A stretch of DNA of 64,000 nt from Mycolicibacterium sp. lyk4-40-TYG-92 (GTDB taxonomy: Bacteria > Actinomycetota > Actinomycetes > Mycobacteriales > Mycobacteriaceae): positions 55,376 to 119,375 of the forward strand of contig NZ_JARVRX010000030.1 in NCBI RefSeq assembly GCF_030209435.1. The letters are read 5' to 3'. The notes below the pieces were generated by a model. The model did not search any database, was not told the DNA's origin, and saw nothing but the letters and a program-made list of their open reading frames with translations. Of the stretch, positions 8,088 to 16,937 are shown one piece after another. The translations under genes were made by a program, and so were the position numbers. The number at the start of each line of letters is the position of its first letter. Within the stretch, counting starts at the first letter, position 1.

Positions 8088-8698
8088 GCCGCGGCCTCCA
8101 AATCCAGCAGGAGACGCTTGGCTGCCGGGCCGCCGAGGTAGCCGCCCATCGCACCGTCGCTGCGGACCACGCGATGGCACGGAACCACCACGGGCAGTGG
8201 GTTTTTCGCACATGCGGTGCCGACGGCGCGGACCGCCTTGGGGCTGCCGGCCAGCGCGGCGACGGCGGCGTAGCTGGCCGTCTGCCCGTAGCCGATCTCC
8301 GGCAGCTGGTGCAGCACCGCGGCGCGGAATCCCGCCGCGAGCCGCCAATCCAGCGGGACGTCGAAGACCCGGCGGGCCCGGGCGAAGTACTCGTCGAGTT
8401 CACGGGCCACCGCGTCGAGCCGGGCCGGCGCCTGCAGGATGCGCGGGCTCACCTTGTCGGCAAGCTGTTGCAGCACGGCGTCATGGTCTTCGACGGCGTA
8501 GGCGACTCGGATCAGGCCCTGGTCGGTGGCGGCCAGCAGCAGGGGTCCGACGGGGCTGTCGACGGTGCGGTAGGCGATGTCGAGGACCCCGTCGCGCTGG
8601 GCGGCCGCGGTCAGCCGGTTGTGCAGTTCAGCCATCCGGTCCGGGTCGATGTCGGTGATGCGCGCCAGGTCGCTGGTGATGATTTCGCCGTTGATCAT
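8084..8698 (-). CDS. ogt: Methylated-DNA--[protein]-cysteine S-methyltransferase
   Basis: A 204-residue O6-alkylguanine-DNA alkyltransferase. It has an N-terminal RNase-H-like domain (SPVGPLLLAAT at about 50) and a C-terminal domain with the DNA-binding helix (YGQTASYAAVAALAGSPKAVRAVG). The acceptor motif PCHRVV (about 171-176) contains the cysteine that irreversibly takes the alkyl group. The first about 40 residues, SDLARITDIDPDRMAELHNRL, are an N-terminal addition relative to minimal Ogt. The ATG overlaps the sigma-factor stop (ATGA), so expression is coupled to it. The paralog in M. tuberculosis (Rv1316c) sits beside ada-alkA rather than beside a sigma gene. Confidence 0.92.
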   Translation of the reverse strand: MINGEIITSDLARITDIDPDRMAELHNRLTAAAQRDGVLDIAYRTVDSPVGPLLLAATDQGLIRVAYAVEDHDAVLQQLADKVSPRILQAPARLDAVARELDEYFARARRVFDVPLDWRLAAGFRAAVLHQLPEIGYGQTASYAAVAALAGSPKAVRAVGTACAKNPLPVVVPCHRVVRSDGAMGGYLGGPAAKRLLLDLEAAA

Positions 8699-9240
8699 TG
8701 CGGGCTCCTTTCTGTGTTCCGCGGCGGCGCGGCAACTTCGACGAGTTCGCCGAGGTAGGTGCGTCGGAGCGTGGCGATGCCGTCGCTGGCGGCGCGGCGT
8801 GCGGCCGCGGCGGTGCCGCCGAGAATCTCGGCGATCTCGTTGTAGGGCAGTCCCGCGAGGTAGTGGTACGCCACGGCGTGCTTCTGTTTGGGCGGCAGCC
8901 CGTCGACCGCGGCGGCCAGGTCATCGAAGTCGCGGGCCTCGCCGGGCCGCGATGGCTCGGGTACGACGTCAGTGGGAATCGGCTGGCGGGTCCGGGATCT
9001 GGTGATGTCGATGGCCTTGTGGTGCGCGATGGTCACCAGCCAGGCCTCGAGATTCGCCGTCACCGGTAAATCGGGATAGGCCTTCAGGGCCGCCAGGAAC
9101 GTCTCTGACCAGGCGTCGTCGGCGTCGTGTGCACCGACAACGACGCAACAGACCCGAAAGACCGTAGGGCCATGGTCGCGCACCACGGTCTCGAAGGGCG
9201 GTTTGGCTTTCACACCCAGTAGACGCTCCGTCGTCGGCAT
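8695..9240 (-). CDS. ECF-like RNA polymerase sigma factor
   Basis: About 181 residues. Region 2 spans roughly 13-90 (FETVVRDHGPTVFRVC ... DADDAWSETFLAAL ... LEAWLVTIAHHKAID), and region 4 spans about 115-165 (LPPKQKHAVAYHYLAGLPYNEIAEILGG), the promoter -10 and -35 binding domains. No anti-sigma gene is adjacent. Instead ogt, the oxygenase and the Ada-like gene follow with 4-bp overlaps, making this the first gene of the chain. The start is uncertain: ATG 9240 or GTG 9261, neither with a good ribosome-binding site. In region 4 the stretch TAAAARRAASDG replaces the more usual TVKSRLRRA type, so promoter recognition may be unusual. Confidence 0.85.
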   Translation of the reverse strand: MPTTERLLGVKAKPPFETVVRDHGPTVFRVCCVVVGAHDADDAWSETFLAALKAYPDLPVTANLEAWLVTIAHHKAIDITRSRTRQPIPTDVVPEPSRPGEARDFDDLAAAVDGLPPKQKHAVAYHYLAGLPYNEIAEILGGTAAAARRAASDGIATLRRTYLGELVEVAAPPRNTERSPQ

Positions 9241-9308
9241 TTGTGAGGTGGCGATCCCCACAGATGTACCGATGCTAGATGGCGCGGGAAGCTACGAGGT
9301 GGAGGGCT

Positions 9309-10541
9309 TTACCCACGCAACGACGACAATGAGACCGACGGATCCGCGAGCGCCCCCACATCAACCGGGCGCCGAGACCGGATGAGCTGCTTGATGTCGT
9401 CGAGGCCTTCCCAGATGTTGACGTTCATGCCGGCCAGCACACGGTGTCCGCCGTCGAGCCAGAACATGGTGAACTCGCGCGTCCCCAGATCGCCGCGTGT
9501 GATGGCCATCTCGTACTGCGGCGCGTATCCGACGTATTCCATGCCGAGATCGAACTGGTCGGTGAAGAAGTACGGCAACTCGTCGTAAGTGCCTGGCGCG
9601 CCCAGCATTCCGTCGACGGCGACTGCGGGCTGCTTGAGGGCGTTGGCCCAGTGCTCGGTACGGATCGGGACGCCGAACAGCGGATGCTCGGCGGCCGCGA
9701 TGTCGCCGACGGCATAGATGTCGTCATCGCTGGTCTTGAGGGATTCGTCGACGGCGACACCGCCGTCGGCGATCACCAGACCGGAGCGTTCCGCGAACTC
9801 GACGTTCGGCTTGGCGCCCACCGCGATCAGTACCGCGTCCGCCTCGACGGTCGTCCCGTCGCCGAGTAGCAGGCCCGTCGCTTTGTGGTCGGCGGTGGTG
9901 ATCTCGTCGACCGTGGTGCCCAACCGCAGATCGACGCCGTGGTCCCGGTGCAGGCCGACGAACACCTCACCGGCTTCCTTGCCCAGGGAGGCCCGCAGCG
10001 GCAGCGCGGCCGTCTCGATCACCGTGACCTCGACGTCGAGCCCACGGGCACTGGCCGCGACTTCGAGCCCGATCCAGCCGGCTCCGACTATCGCGAGCCG
10101 CTGGCCTGAGGTGAATTCAGCCAACAGTGCGGCGGCGTCGTCGATGGTGCGCAGGTAGTAGACGCCGTCGGCATCGGCGCCCGGGATCGGGGGTTTGCGG
10201 GCGCGGGATCCGGTGGCCAGCAACAACTTGTCGTAGTGCTCGTGATCGCCGGAGTTGAAGGCCACCATGTGTGCGGTGCGGTCGAGCGTGGTGACCTCGG
10301 TGCCGAGTTTCAGGTCGACGTCGTGCTCGGCGTACCAGCTCTTCGGCTGCACCGTGAATTCTTCGATGGCCTTCTTACCGACCAGGAATTCCTTGGACAG
10401 CGGGGGACGCTCGTAGGGGAGCCGGTCTTCGGCGCCGAACAACACCACCTGTCCGTCAAAATCCTTGCCGCGCAGGGCTTCTACGGCCTTGGCGCCCGCC
10501 AGCCCGCCGCCGATGATCACAAAAGTGGGTGAGCCGGCCAT
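9309..10541 (-). CDS. FAD-dependent ferredoxin/rubredoxin-type reductase
   Basis: A 410-residue flavoprotein. The FAD-binding GGGLAGAKAVEAL lies at about residue 11, the NAD(P)H-binding GAGWIGLEVA at about 152, the second FAD motif YAVGDIA near 282 and a C-terminal reductase dimerisation domain after about 320. This is the oxygenase-coupled ferredoxin reductase family (putidaredoxin-reductase-like), corresponding to Rv1869c. It transfers electrons from NAD(P)H to a ferredoxin, plausibly for one of the P450s in this window (CYP124, CYP125), though no ferredoxin gene is adjacent. AAGGGAA precedes the ATG at 10541. Confidence 0.88.
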   Translation of the reverse strand: MAGSPTFVIIGGGLAGAKAVEALRGKDFDGQVVLFGAEDRLPYERPPLSKEFLVGKKAIEEFTVQPKSWYAEHDVDLKLGTEVTTLDRTAHMVAFNSGDHEHYDKLLLATGSRARKPPIPGADADGVYYLRTIDDAAALLAEFTSGQRLAIVGAGWIGLEVAASARGLDVEVTVIETAALPLRASLGKEAGEVFVGLHRDHGVDLRLGTTVDEITTADHKATGLLLGDGTTVEADAVLIAVGAKPNVEFAERSGLVIADGGVAVDESLKTSDDDIYAVGDIAAAEHPLFGVPIRTEHWANALKQPAVAVDGMLGAPGTYDELPYFFTDQFDLGMEYVGYAPQYEMAITRGDLGTREFTMFWLDGGHRVLAGMNVNIWEGLDDIKQLIRSRRPVDVGALADPSVSLSSLRG

Positions 10542-10581
10542 TCGAGGTTCCCTTCATCGATCTGAATTCGTGCTTGTGAAG

Positions 10582-11217
10582 CTAGGTTTCGATCCGTTGG
10601 CGCACGCTGTCATCGAGCGAGGCCCGCACGAGTGCGGCCGCCAGCCGGGCGTTCCGGTCCGGTGCCAGGCTGCCCAGCTTGCGGACGTCGGTCGGTAGGC
10701 CCAGGTCCTTGGCGGCGGCGAGCGCGCGATCGTCGAAATACGGTTGCGCCCAAGTCCAGACGTCCTGGATCTCGCGCAGGAAGATGTCGGCGCCCGTCCG
10801 GCCGATACCGTCGAAGCCCTGCAGGGCCTTGCCGGCGGCTTTCACGTCGTGGCGGGCCCGGATCCGCAGGTTGCGAAGGTCGCCGCCGTATTCGTCGTTG
10901 ACCCGTTTCGCGATGTGGGTCATCCGCGTCGCCGAGCTCTCGTCGTATCGGGCGTATCCGGCGCGTCCGAACGCCTTGATCATCTGGCCGCGGTCGGCCT
11001 CGAGTACCGCGGTGGGCGTGCGTAGCCCGGCGCGGAACAACTCTCGCGCCGCGGCGACCGCGGTTTCGGCGGCGATGGGCTTGCTCGCGAGCATGCACAG
11101 TGACAGCAGCTTGAACAGGGGCATCGGCTTGTCGCGGAGGGTTATCCCGGCTTCTTCGGCATACGTCGTGCCGGCTGCGTCGAGCAACCGCGCGACGATC
11201 TGTCGATCTCGTGCCAT
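10582..11217 (-). CDS. HhH-GPD type DNA glycosylase/endonuclease-like protein
   Basis: A 211-residue all-helical protein, equal in length to Rv1870c as I recall it. The core GFDGIGRTGADIFLREIQ (about 138-155) resembles the helix-hairpin-helix of the HhH-GPD superfamily, followed by an aspartate-containing YFDDRAL. There are no cysteines for a C-terminal iron-sulfur cluster. The reading frame is open to 11352, but the ATG at 11217 gives the conserved length. Base specificity is unknown, and repair activity is inferred from the fold only. Confidence 0.7.
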   Translation of the reverse strand: MARDRQIVARLLDAAGTTYAEEAGITLRDKPMPLFKLLSLCMLASKPIAAETAVAAARELFRAGLRTPTAVLEADRGQMIKAFGRAGYARYDESSATRMTHIAKRVNDEYGGDLRNLRIRARHDVKAAGKALQGFDGIGRTGADIFLREIQDVWTWAQPYFDDRALAAAKDLGLPTDVRKLGSLAPDRNARLAAALVRASLDDSVRQRIET

Positions 11218-11252
11218 AACCCACGCATACCCAACCGCGTGGTGCGCAAACG

Positions 11253-11585
11253 CTACTTGGGCGGCAGCGTGCCCGCGAAACCGACGCCCCGGTCCACCCA
11301 GGCCTGCAGCTGGCGCTTGGTTTTCAGGCCGTCCGGCGCCACGCGCAACCAACCCCGCATCTCGCGGCCGCCCATCACCATCAACTCGACGTGCGGACGT
11401 CCCAGCAACTTCTCAGTGTCATCGGGCGCAACCCGCACCAACAGGCCGCTGTCGTGGCTCGCGGCCACCGACATGTGGCCGTTCAGCAGGAACGCCAACC
11501 CGCCGAACATCCGCTTTTCCTCGATGCCGCGGACCGGGCCGAGCAGCTCACGGATCCGGTTGGCCAGATCCTCGTCATAGGCCAT
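11253..11585 (-). CDS. TfoX N-terminal domain protein
   Basis: About 110 residues matching the TfoX N-terminal domain: an acidic helix (DEDLANRIRELL), the hallmark KRMFGGLAFLLNGHM at about residues 25-40, and a C-terminal helix. Stand-alone TfoX_N proteins are common in actinobacteria and have no defined biochemical role. The TfoX C-terminal domain is absent. The start is either ATG 11585 or GTG 11603; neither shows a clear ribosome-binding site. Eighty bases separate it from the divergent ABC permease gene. Confidence 0.78.
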   Translation of the reverse strand: MAYDEDLANRIRELLGPVRGIEEKRMFGGLAFLLNGHMSVAASHDSGLLVRVAPDDTEKLLGRPHVELMVMGGREMRGWLRVAPDGLKTKRQLQAWVDRGVGFAGTLPPK

Positions 11586-11664
11586 ATGGTCAGTCTGCAC
11601 CACTGAGCCGCCGGCTTTGGCTATCTTGCCGCTGCGTAGTCAGCGAACACGTTAGATTCCACAC

Positions 11665-12714
11665 GTGCTGATCGCGGCGTTACGGGACCTGCAGTGGCGG
11701 CGGCGCCGATTTCTGATCGCGGTCGTCGGCACTTCGTTCGTGTTCGCGATGACGCTGGTGCTCACCGGACTGGCCAACGGATTCCGGGTGGAGGCCAGTA
11801 ATACCGTCAACTCGCTGGGCATCGACTACTTCATGATCCAGAACGGCGCGGCCGGCCCGTTCCTGGGCTCGTCGCCGTTCGCGCAGACCGAAGTCGAACG
11901 CGCACAAAAGCTTCCGGGCGTGCAGGCCGCCGCCGCGGTGGTCTACGCGGGCACCACGGCACTCGACAACGGGACGCCCCGGACCATGAACCTGTTCGGC
12001 GCCCCGACCGCCGGACCCGGCATGCCGGCGATGTCGCAGGGCCGCCCGCCCGCCACGCCCGACGAGATCGCGGTGTCGTCGACGCTGGGCCGGAAGATCG
12101 GCGACCAGATGCACATCGCCTCCCACAACCTGCAGGTCGTGGGGATCGTCAACAACTCAACGGTGCTGGCGCAGCAGCCCAACCTGTTCCTGACGACGGT
12201 GGGTGCGCAGCGTCTGGTGTACGGCGGGCAGCCCGTGATCGCGTCGGTGGGGATCCGGGGCGATCCGGCCAAGGCGCTCGACGGCTACCGGCTGGTGGAC
12301 CGCCGCGGCGCCATCGACGACATGATGCGGCCGTTGAAGGTCGCGGTGGACGCCATCAGCATCATGGCGGTCCTGCTGTGGGTGGTGGCCGCGACGATCA
12401 TCGGCATGTTCATCTACATGTCGGCGATGGAGCGCACCCGCGACTTCGCGGTGTTCAAAGCCGTTGGCGTCAAGACGAAATCGATGATGGCCGGGCTGGC
12501 ATTGCAGGCCGTGTTCATCGCCGTGTGCTCCGCGGCGATCGGCGTGCTGCTGGCGATGGTGCTCGGGCCGATGTTCCCGATGCGGGTCGACGTCCCCGCC
12601 GGCGCCTACCTGTTGCTGCCCGTGGTGGCCATCACCATCGGGCTGATCGCCAGCCTGGCGGGCATGCGGAGAGCGGTGACGATAGATCCGGCGATGGCAT
12701 TCGGGGGGCCATAG
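11665..12714 (+). CDS. FtsX/MacB-type ABC transporter permease
   Basis: A 349-residue permease. It has one N-terminal membrane span (RRRFLIAVVGTSFVFAMTLVL), a large extracytoplasmic MacB-like domain (about 45-225) and three C-terminal spans beginning at AVLLWVVAATIIGMFIYMSAM. The cytoplasmic stretch MERTRDFAVFKAVGVKTKSM is the FtsX coupling motif. Length and layout match Rv0072 of M. tuberculosis, historically labelled a glutamine transporter, but the architecture belongs to the type VII/MacB mechanotransmission class. It starts at GTG 11665 and is followed 3 bases later by its ATPase. Confidence 0.85.
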   Translation: MLIAALRDLQWRRRRFLIAVVGTSFVFAMTLVLTGLANGFRVEASNTVNSLGIDYFMIQNGAAGPFLGSSPFAQTEVERAQKLPGVQAAAAVVYAGTTALDNGTPRTMNLFGAPTAGPGMPAMSQGRPPATPDEIAVSSTLGRKIGDQMHIASHNLQVVGIVNNSTVLAQQPNLFLTTVGAQRLVYGGQPVIASVGIRGDPAKALDGYRLVDRRGAIDDMMRPLKVAVDAISIMAVLLWVVAATIIGMFIYMSAMERTRDFAVFKAVGVKTKSMMAGLALQAVFIAVCSAAIGVLLAMVLGPMFPMRVDVPAGAYLLLPVVAITIGLIASLAGMRRAVTIDPAMAFGGP

Positions 12715-12717
12715 ACC

Positions 12718-13734
12718 ATGAGCGACTTACAGATTCGTGACCTGGTGGTGGAATACGGCAAGGGCGCCGACAAGGTCAGGCCCATCGACAGCTTCGAACT
12801 GGAGCTGTCGGCAGGATCGCTCGCGATCCTCCTGGGGCCCAGCGGTTGTGGGAAGACGACATTGCTGTCGTGCATGGGTGGGATCCTCAAACCCACGTCG
12901 GGTCAGATCCTGTTCGACGGTATCGACGTCACCAAACTCGGCCCCAAGGCACTCACCGATTACCGCCGCAACACCGTCGGCATCGTGTTCCAGGCGTTCA
13001 ATCTGGTGCCCAGCCTGACGGCCGCCGAGAACGTCATGGTGCCGATGCGGGCCGCGGGCATGAGCCGCGGCGCGGCCCGTCAGCGCGCCGCGGAACTGCT
13101 GGATCGGGTCGGCCTGTCACACCGGATGACGCACCGCCCCGGTGACATGTCGGGCGGGCAGCAGCAGCGCGTCGCGGTGGCGCGGGCCATCGCGCTGGAC
13201 CCGCCGCTGATCCTGGCCGACGAGCCGACGGCACACCTGGACTTCATTCAAGTCGAAGAAGTGCTGCGGCTCATCCGGGAACTCGCCGACGATCGCGTCG
13301 TCGTGGTCGCCACCCATGACAGCCGCATGCTGCCGCTGGCGGACCGGGTGATCGAACTCGTCCCGACCGTCGCCAGCACCGACCGGGAGCCCGAGGTCTT
13401 CGAGCTGGCGGCGGGTCAGCTGGTGTTCGAGCAGACGACCATCGGCGACCTGATCTACGTGGTCAGGGAGGGCCGGTTCGAGATCACCCGCGAGATGCCC
13501 GACGGGGAGACGATGCTGCTGTTCACCGCCGGCCCGGGCGAGTACTTCGGCGAGATCGGGCCACTGTTCGGCATTCCCCGCACGGCGACGGTGCGGGCTC
13601 TCACCGACGGGGTCGTTGTCGGCTACACCGTCAAGGACTTCCGGGCGCGGCTGGGACCCGACCGCATCCACGAACTCATCGAGCACCGCGAGATCCACCT
13701 GGCCGGCGAACCGCCGTCGGCCGACATCGCCTGA
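12718..13734 (+). CDS. ABC transporter ATPase fused to a cyclic-nucleotide-binding-like domain
   Basis: A 338-residue protein of two parts. Residues 1-225 form a MacB/LolD-class ATPase with GPSGCGKTT (about 40), MSGGQQQR (about 145) and LILADEPT (about 165). Residues about 230-330 resemble a CAP_ED/cNMP-binding beta-roll (DLIYVVREGRFEITRE, GPGEYFGEIGPLFGIPRTATVRAL). The latter includes the phosphate-binding-cassette-like GEIGPLFGIPRTATV. It resembles Rv0073 and forms one unit with the preceding permease. Whether a nucleotide is bound is not known: the cassette reads GIPRTATV rather than GxxRTA(S)V of classical sites, so the key arginine is present. Confidence 0.85.
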   Translation: MSDLQIRDLVVEYGKGADKVRPIDSFELELSAGSLAILLGPSGCGKTTLLSCMGGILKPTSGQILFDGIDVTKLGPKALTDYRRNTVGIVFQAFNLVPSLTAAENVMVPMRAAGMSRGAARQRAAELLDRVGLSHRMTHRPGDMSGGQQQRVAVARAIALDPPLILADEPTAHLDFIQVEEVLRLIRELADDRVVVVATHDSRMLPLADRVIELVPTVASTDREPEVFELAAGQLVFEQTTIGDLIYVVREGRFEITREMPDGETMLLFTAGPGEYFGEIGPLFGIPRTATVRALTDGVVVGYTVKDFRARLGPDRIHELIEHREIHLAGEPPSADIA

Positions 13735-13785
13735 TTCTCAGTCCGGGTCGACGCGGACCGACAGCAGGTCGGTGCCGATCCAACG

Positions 13786-13844
13786 CGAGCAGGCCCAAAT
13801 GTCCCACCCACCATGAGGTGAACAGGAGCATTTGGGCCTGCTCG
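13786..13844. terminator. Long-loop inverted repeat between convergent ABC and lon genes
   Basis: A 16-bp perfect repeat (CGAGCAGGCCCAAATG and its complement) separated by a 27-base loop. It lies in the 116-base gap between two genes that end facing each other, so it probably terminates both transcripts. Confidence 0.65.
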
Positions 13845-13850
13845 TGAGCG

Positions 13851-16205
13851 TTACGCCGCTGCCGTGACCTCAGCGGCCGGCTCCAGCGCCTGGGCGATGA
13901 TGTCGGCCACGTCGGTCATCGGCCGCACATCGAGTGCGTCCAGGACCTCGGCCGGCACGTCGTCCAGATCCGGCTCGTTGCGCGACGGGATGAAAACCGT
14001 TGTCAGCCCGGCACGTTGGGCTGCCATCAGCTTCTGCTTGACGCCGCCGATGGGCAGTACCCGCCCGTTCAGCGTGACCTCGCCCGTCATGCCGACGTCG
14101 GAACGCACCTGCCGTCCAGTGGCCATGGAGACCAGCGCGGTCACCATCGTCACACCCGCGGACGGACCGTCCTTGGGCACCGCGCCCGCCGGCACGTGGA
14201 CGTGGATGCGCCGATCCAGTGCCGTCGGATCGACACCCAGTTCCGCCGCGTGCGACCGCACGTAGGACAGCGCGATCTGCGCCGACTCCTTCATCACGTC
14301 GCCCAGCTGACCGGTCAATTGCAGACCCGGCTCGCCATCGTTGGATCCGGCCTCGATGTAGAGGACGTCGCCGCCCATGCCGGTGACGGCCAGGCCGGTC
14401 GCCACGCCGGGCACCGCGGTGCGCTCGGCCGACTCCGGCATGAACCGTGGCCGGCCCAGGTAGTCGATCAGATCCGGCTCGTCCACCGTCACCGCGTCGA
14501 CGCCGGTGGCCAGCTTGGTGGTCACCTTCCGCAGTGCCTTCGCCAGCAGTCGCTCGAACTGCCGGACACCCGGTTCGCGGGTGTAGTCCGCGGCGATCTT
14601 GCGCAGTGCCGCGTCCGTCACCGTCACCTCGTCGGTGGTCAGCGCCGCCCGCTCGGCCTGCCGGGGCAGCAGGTAATCCCGGGCGATGGCGACCTTGTCG
14701 TCCTCGGTGTAGCCGTCGATGGTGACGAGCTCCATGCGGTCCAGCAGGGCGCTCGGAATGTTCTCGATGACGTTGGCCGTCGCCAGGAACACCACATCGG
14801 ACAGGTCCAGATCCAGGTCCAGGTAGTGATCGCGGAACGTGTGGTTCTGCGCCGGGTCCAGGACCTCCAGCAGCGCGGCCGCCGGATCGCCGCGGTAGTC
14901 CGAGCCCACCTTGTCGATCTCGTCCAGCAGCACAACGGGATTCATGGAACCGGCCTCACCGATGGCCCGCACGATGCGGCCCGGCAGCGCACCGACGTAG
15001 GTGCGCCGGTGTCCCCGGATCTCGGCCTCGTCACGCACACCGCCCAGGGCGACGCGGACGAACTTGCGGCCCAGCGCGCGTGCCACCGACTCGCCCAGCG
15101 ACGTCTTGCCGACGCCGGGAGGACCGGCCAGCACCATGACGGCACCCGAGCCACGGCCACCGACGACCGCCATGCCGCGCTGGGCGCGGCGGGCCCGCAC
15201 CGCCAGGTACTCGACGATGCGATCCTTCACGTCGTCCAGCCCGTGGTGATCGGCGTCCAGGATCTCCCTGGCGGCCTTCAGATCCGTCGAATCCTCGGTG
15301 CGCTCGTTCCACGGCAGCTCCAGCACCGTGTCGAGCCAGGTCCGGATCCAGCCGCCTTCGGGGGTCTGCTCGCTGGACCGCTCCAGCTTTCCGACCTCAC
15401 GCAGCGCCGCCTCCCGCACCTTCTCGGGCAGCGTGGCCGCCTCGATGCGGGTCCGGTAGTCCGCGGGCTCCTCGGCCCCGGCGCTACCGTCCAGCTCGCC
15501 CAACTCCTTGCGGATGGCGTCCAGCTGCTGGCGCAGCAGGAATTCCTTCTGCCGCTTGTCCATTCCGGCGCGGACGTCCTCGGCGATCTTGTCGTTCACC
15601 TCGACCTCGGCGAGGTGCTCGCCCGTCCATTCGATGAGCAGGCTCAGGCGACGACTCATGTCCTCGGTCTCCAGCAGCTCGCGCTTCTGGACGTCGGTCA
15701 GGTAGGACGCGTAGCCCGCGGTGTCGGCCAGAGCCGACGGCTCGCTGATCTGGTTGACCGCGTCGACGATCTGCCAGGCCTCGCGACGCTGCAGGATTGC
15801 CAGTAGCAGCTTCTTGTATTCGGCTGCCAGGGCGCGCGTCTCGTCGGTCGCAGCGGTGTCGGCGATCTCGTCGACCAGGACCCACAGTGCACTGCCCGGG
15901 CCGGAGGTGCCGGACCCGATGTGGGCGCGCCGCTCACCGCGGACGACGGCGGCGGTTCCGCCACTGGGCACGCGGCCGACCTGGACGATCGACGCCAGGA
16001 CGCCGTGCGTGGGGTAGCGGTCGTCGAGGCGGGGAGCGATGAGCAGCTTCCCGGCCTCGCCGGCGGCTGCGGCGGCCTGGGCCGCGTCCACCGCGGCACG
16101 TGCGGCCTCATCGAGTTCGATGGGCACGACCATGCCCGGCAGGACGATCGGCTCGGTGACAAACAGGACGGGAACAGCGATGGGCGCTGTTGTGGCGTCA
16201 GACAT
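13851..16205 (-). CDS. lon: ATP-dependent Lon protease
   Basis: A 784-residue LonA protease. The N-terminal substrate-binding domain begins VPVLFVTEPIVLPGMVVPIEL. The AAA+ domain has Walker A GPPGVGKTS near 360 and Walker B VVLLDEIDKV near 425. The C-terminal serine protease has the Ser in PKDGPSAG and the Lys in IGGVKQKL. Lon degrades misfolded and regulatory proteins in the cytoplasm. GGAGG lies 8 bases before the ATG at 16205, so the longer open frame upstream is not used. Lon is present in M. smegmatis but absent from M. tuberculosis, which argues that this is a non-tuberculous mycobacterium. Confidence 0.97.
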   Translation of the reverse strand: MSDATTAPIAVPVLFVTEPIVLPGMVVPIELDEAARAAVDAAQAAAAAGEAGKLLIAPRLDDRYPTHGVLASIVQVGRVPSGGTAAVVRGERRAHIGSGTSGPGSALWVLVDEIADTAATDETRALAAEYKKLLLAILQRREAWQIVDAVNQISEPSALADTAGYASYLTDVQKRELLETEDMSRRLSLLIEWTGEHLAEVEVNDKIAEDVRAGMDKRQKEFLLRQQLDAIRKELGELDGSAGAEEPADYRTRIEAATLPEKVREAALREVGKLERSSEQTPEGGWIRTWLDTVLELPWNERTEDSTDLKAAREILDADHHGLDDVKDRIVEYLAVRARRAQRGMAVVGGRGSGAVMVLAGPPGVGKTSLGESVARALGRKFVRVALGGVRDEAEIRGHRRTYVGALPGRIVRAIGEAGSMNPVVLLDEIDKVGSDYRGDPAAALLEVLDPAQNHTFRDHYLDLDLDLSDVVFLATANVIENIPSALLDRMELVTIDGYTEDDKVAIARDYLLPRQAERAALTTDEVTVTDAALRKIAADYTREPGVRQFERLLAKALRKVTTKLATGVDAVTVDEPDLIDYLGRPRFMPESAERTAVPGVATGLAVTGMGGDVLYIEAGSNDGEPGLQLTGQLGDVMKESAQIALSYVRSHAAELGVDPTALDRRIHVHVPAGAVPKDGPSAGVTMVTALVSMATGRQVRSDVGMTGEVTLNGRVLPIGGVKQKLMAAQRAGLTTVFIPSRNEPDLDDVPAEVLDALDVRPMTDVADIIAQALEPAAEVTAAA

Positions 16206-16234
16206 CCGTACCTCCAAAGTTGAATCTCCTGCGC

Positions 16235-16891
16235 TCAACCTTTGGGGGTGTCGATTTGTTCCGTGGTCGTCTGCTCGTGCCGTTCGCGCGCTGCCCAGCG
16301 GGCAGCGGCGCGCTTGCCGATCAGGAACGTCGCCACCATCAGCAATCCAGTGGTCGTCAGTGACAACACCGAGGTCACGGCATTGGCGACGTCCACCGAG
16401 GTGGAGAAGATGACCGCCAGATGGAGTGCGGTACCGAGCAGCAGGCCGATGCCCCACATCGCTGAGAGCAGAATGTGCACGCGCCGGCGATAGGCGACCG
16501 CGGCCGGGCCGGTGTCCTGTTCTCCGGTCTGAACCCGCTCCGACACGATCTGGGTGAGCGGCGTGCCGACCACGCAGCTGCCGAGGAAGACCACCCCGCC
16601 GAGGCCGCCCACCAACGTGTTGCCCGCCAGCAGCATGCGCGGATCCGACGTGCTGACTCCGACGGCCAGGCTCAGCCCGAAGTTGAGCATGAGATAACCC
16701 GCGAACGGATCGAGACGACGTGCGCTGATCGCGTCGTAGCCGACCTTGGCGCCGGCCAGCACTGTGGCGGTCAGCAGGGCGACGTATTCCGAGATGCCCG
16801 CGGCGCGCAGTCCGTAGTACGCGACCAGCGGCGGCGCAATGTCTAGCAGGATGCCACGAATGATGGGCCGCATGGGCTGTGCCTCGCTCAC
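16235..16891 (-). CDS. VC0807-like polytopic membrane protein
   Basis: A 218-residue protein with about five to six membrane spans in the pattern of the VC0807-like group: RGILLDIAPPLVAYYGLRA, EYVALLTATVLAGAKVGYDAISARRLDPFAGYLML. A later span contains SAMWGIGLLLGTALHLAVIF. The function of the family is not known. The N-terminus is uncertain: GTG 16891, or ATG 16873 (MRPIIRG). It sits 29 bases upstream of lon on the same strand and may be co-transcribed with it. Confidence 0.7.
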   Translation of the reverse strand: MSEAQPMRPIIRGILLDIAPPLVAYYGLRAAGISEYVALLTATVLAGAKVGYDAISARRLDPFAGYLMLNFGLSLAVGVSTSDPRMLLAGNTLVGGLGGVVFLGSCVVGTPLTQIVSERVQTGEQDTGPAAVAYRRRVHILLSAMWGIGLLLGTALHLAVIFSTSVDVANAVTSVLSLTTTGLLMVATFLIGKRAAARWAARERHEQTTTEQIDTPKG

Positions 16892-16937
16892 GGCGACGAC
16901 ACTATTCGGCGATCCTGGGTTGTAGCCAAAAGCGGAA

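Noticed and set aside
14016..15806. A 596-codon open frame on the plus strand opposite lon
   Set aside because: It lies wholly antisense to a complete Lon reading frame, has a Leu/His/Arg/Gln-rich noise-like composition and no ribosome-binding site.
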